Origin: JAKAGZ01 sp964595355
GTDB taxonomy: Bacteria > Bacteroidota > Ignavibacteria > Ignavibacteriales > Ignavibacteriaceae
Direction of reading: 5' to 3'
DNA length: 5,932 nt
Assembly (NCBI GenBank): GCA_964595355.1
Contig: CAZQQD010000131.1
Span: forward strand, 1 to 5,932
Both the position numbers and the translations under genes were made by a program. The notes beneath the pieces are model-generated. The model searched no databases and was not told the DNA's origin. It saw only the letters and a list, made by a program, of their open reading frames with translations. Shown in pieces: positions 5,806 through 5,932 of this stretch. How positions within the stretch are numbered: position 1 is the first letter of the stretch; every line of letters begins with the position of its first letter.

Positions 5806-5932
5806 GTGACAGAAGAACAACAAATAAAAGAACATTTAATATCACTGGAAGAAATGCTGCACAATCCTTCAATTCGGAAATCGGTTGATGAAGTTTCCCA
5901 ATTGCTTGCCGATGATTACGTAGAGTTTGGCA
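5806..5932 (+). CDS. DUF4440/NTF2-like (SnoaL superfamily) protein, N-terminal part, cut by the window end
   Basis: The reading frame from GTG 5806 gives 42 codons before the edge, starting (M/V)TEEQQIKEHLISLEEML. It has L-E-E-M-L at 14-18, P-S-I-R-K-S at 21-26 and L-L-A-D-D-Y-V-E-F-G at 33-42. The pattern L-E-x-x-L-x-x-P-x-x-R followed by L-L-A-D-D-[FY]-x-E-F-G matches the N-terminus of DUF4440 proteins in the NTF2-like superfamily as I know it. These are small cone-shaped folds of mostly unknown function. GTG is preferred because an in-frame TGA lies at 5776-5778 with no ATG between, and the family N-terminus begins about here. AGAGGA (5797-5802) just upstream is a Shine-Dalgarno-like sequence, unlike the other genes here. 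The competing ATG at 5775 is in another frame and stops soon after 5880. No specific role can be given. Confidence 0.68.
   Translation, partial: MTEEQQIKEHLISLEEMLHNPSIRKSVDEVSQLLADDYVEFG

Noticed and set aside
5646..5864. 72-codon minus-strand frame
   Set aside because: It translates the second repeat and the antisense of the DUF4440-like gene, with cysteine/serine-rich low-quality content and no family motif.
5775..5880. ATG at 5775 as the start of the last gene
   Set aside because: It is in a different frame from the DUF4440-like motif and reaches a TGA shortly after 5880. The GTG at 5806 gives the frame with conserved family residues.

Overview
The window is AT-rich (GC a little over one third by eye). 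It looks like chromosomal DNA from the Bacteroidota/Chlorobi/Ignavibacteria side of the FCB group. Three things suggest this. Most start codons lack a Shine-Dalgarno sequence. Exact matches to the TAnnTTTG -7 box known from Bacteroidota sit upstream of the transcription units. The intergenic space carries GC-rich CCCACCCC/GGGGTGGG and TCATTTCGA...GCGAGAAATCT-type repeats, which I recall as common in these genomes. The assignment is inference; no marker gene is present.

Layout, left to right. Bases 1-65 hold the last 20 codons of a gene running in from the left, possibly an IS5-family transposase tail. After about 240 bases without a gene comes a plus-strand S66 L,D-carboxypeptidase (LdcA/MccF family, 305-1246). 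It converges with a four-gene minus-strand operon, with a weak AT-rich hairpin between them. In transcription order the operon is: GT9 glycosyltransferase A with a hydrophobic N-terminal helix (5186-4116), GT9 glycosyltransferase B with cysteine clusters at both ends (4123-2972), a stand-alone homocysteine S-methyltransferase (2991-2095), and IspE, the CDP-ME kinase of the MEP isoprenoid pathway (2114-1278). All neighbours in the operon overlap (8, 20 and 20 bases), so translation is probably coupled. Bases 5187-5805 form a divergent intergenic region with a candidate operon promoter, a ~207-bp inverted-repeat element and a second, different repeat. The window ends in the first 42 codons of a plus-strand DUF4440/NTF2-like gene with a GTG start.

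How the genes fit together. The two GT9 enzymes probably add sugars to a lipid-linked surface glycan (LPS core-like; the donor sugar is not proven). IspE feeds isoprenoids, including the undecaprenyl carrier needed for envelope glycans. The S66 peptidase trims peptidoglycan peptides. The window therefore has a loose cell-envelope theme, with a one-carbon/methionine enzyme embedded in the operon. I see no CRISPR array, tRNA, rRNA or toxin-antitoxin pair, and no convincing new multi-gene system. The least explained elements are the cysteine clusters of GT9 B and the repeats at the right end.
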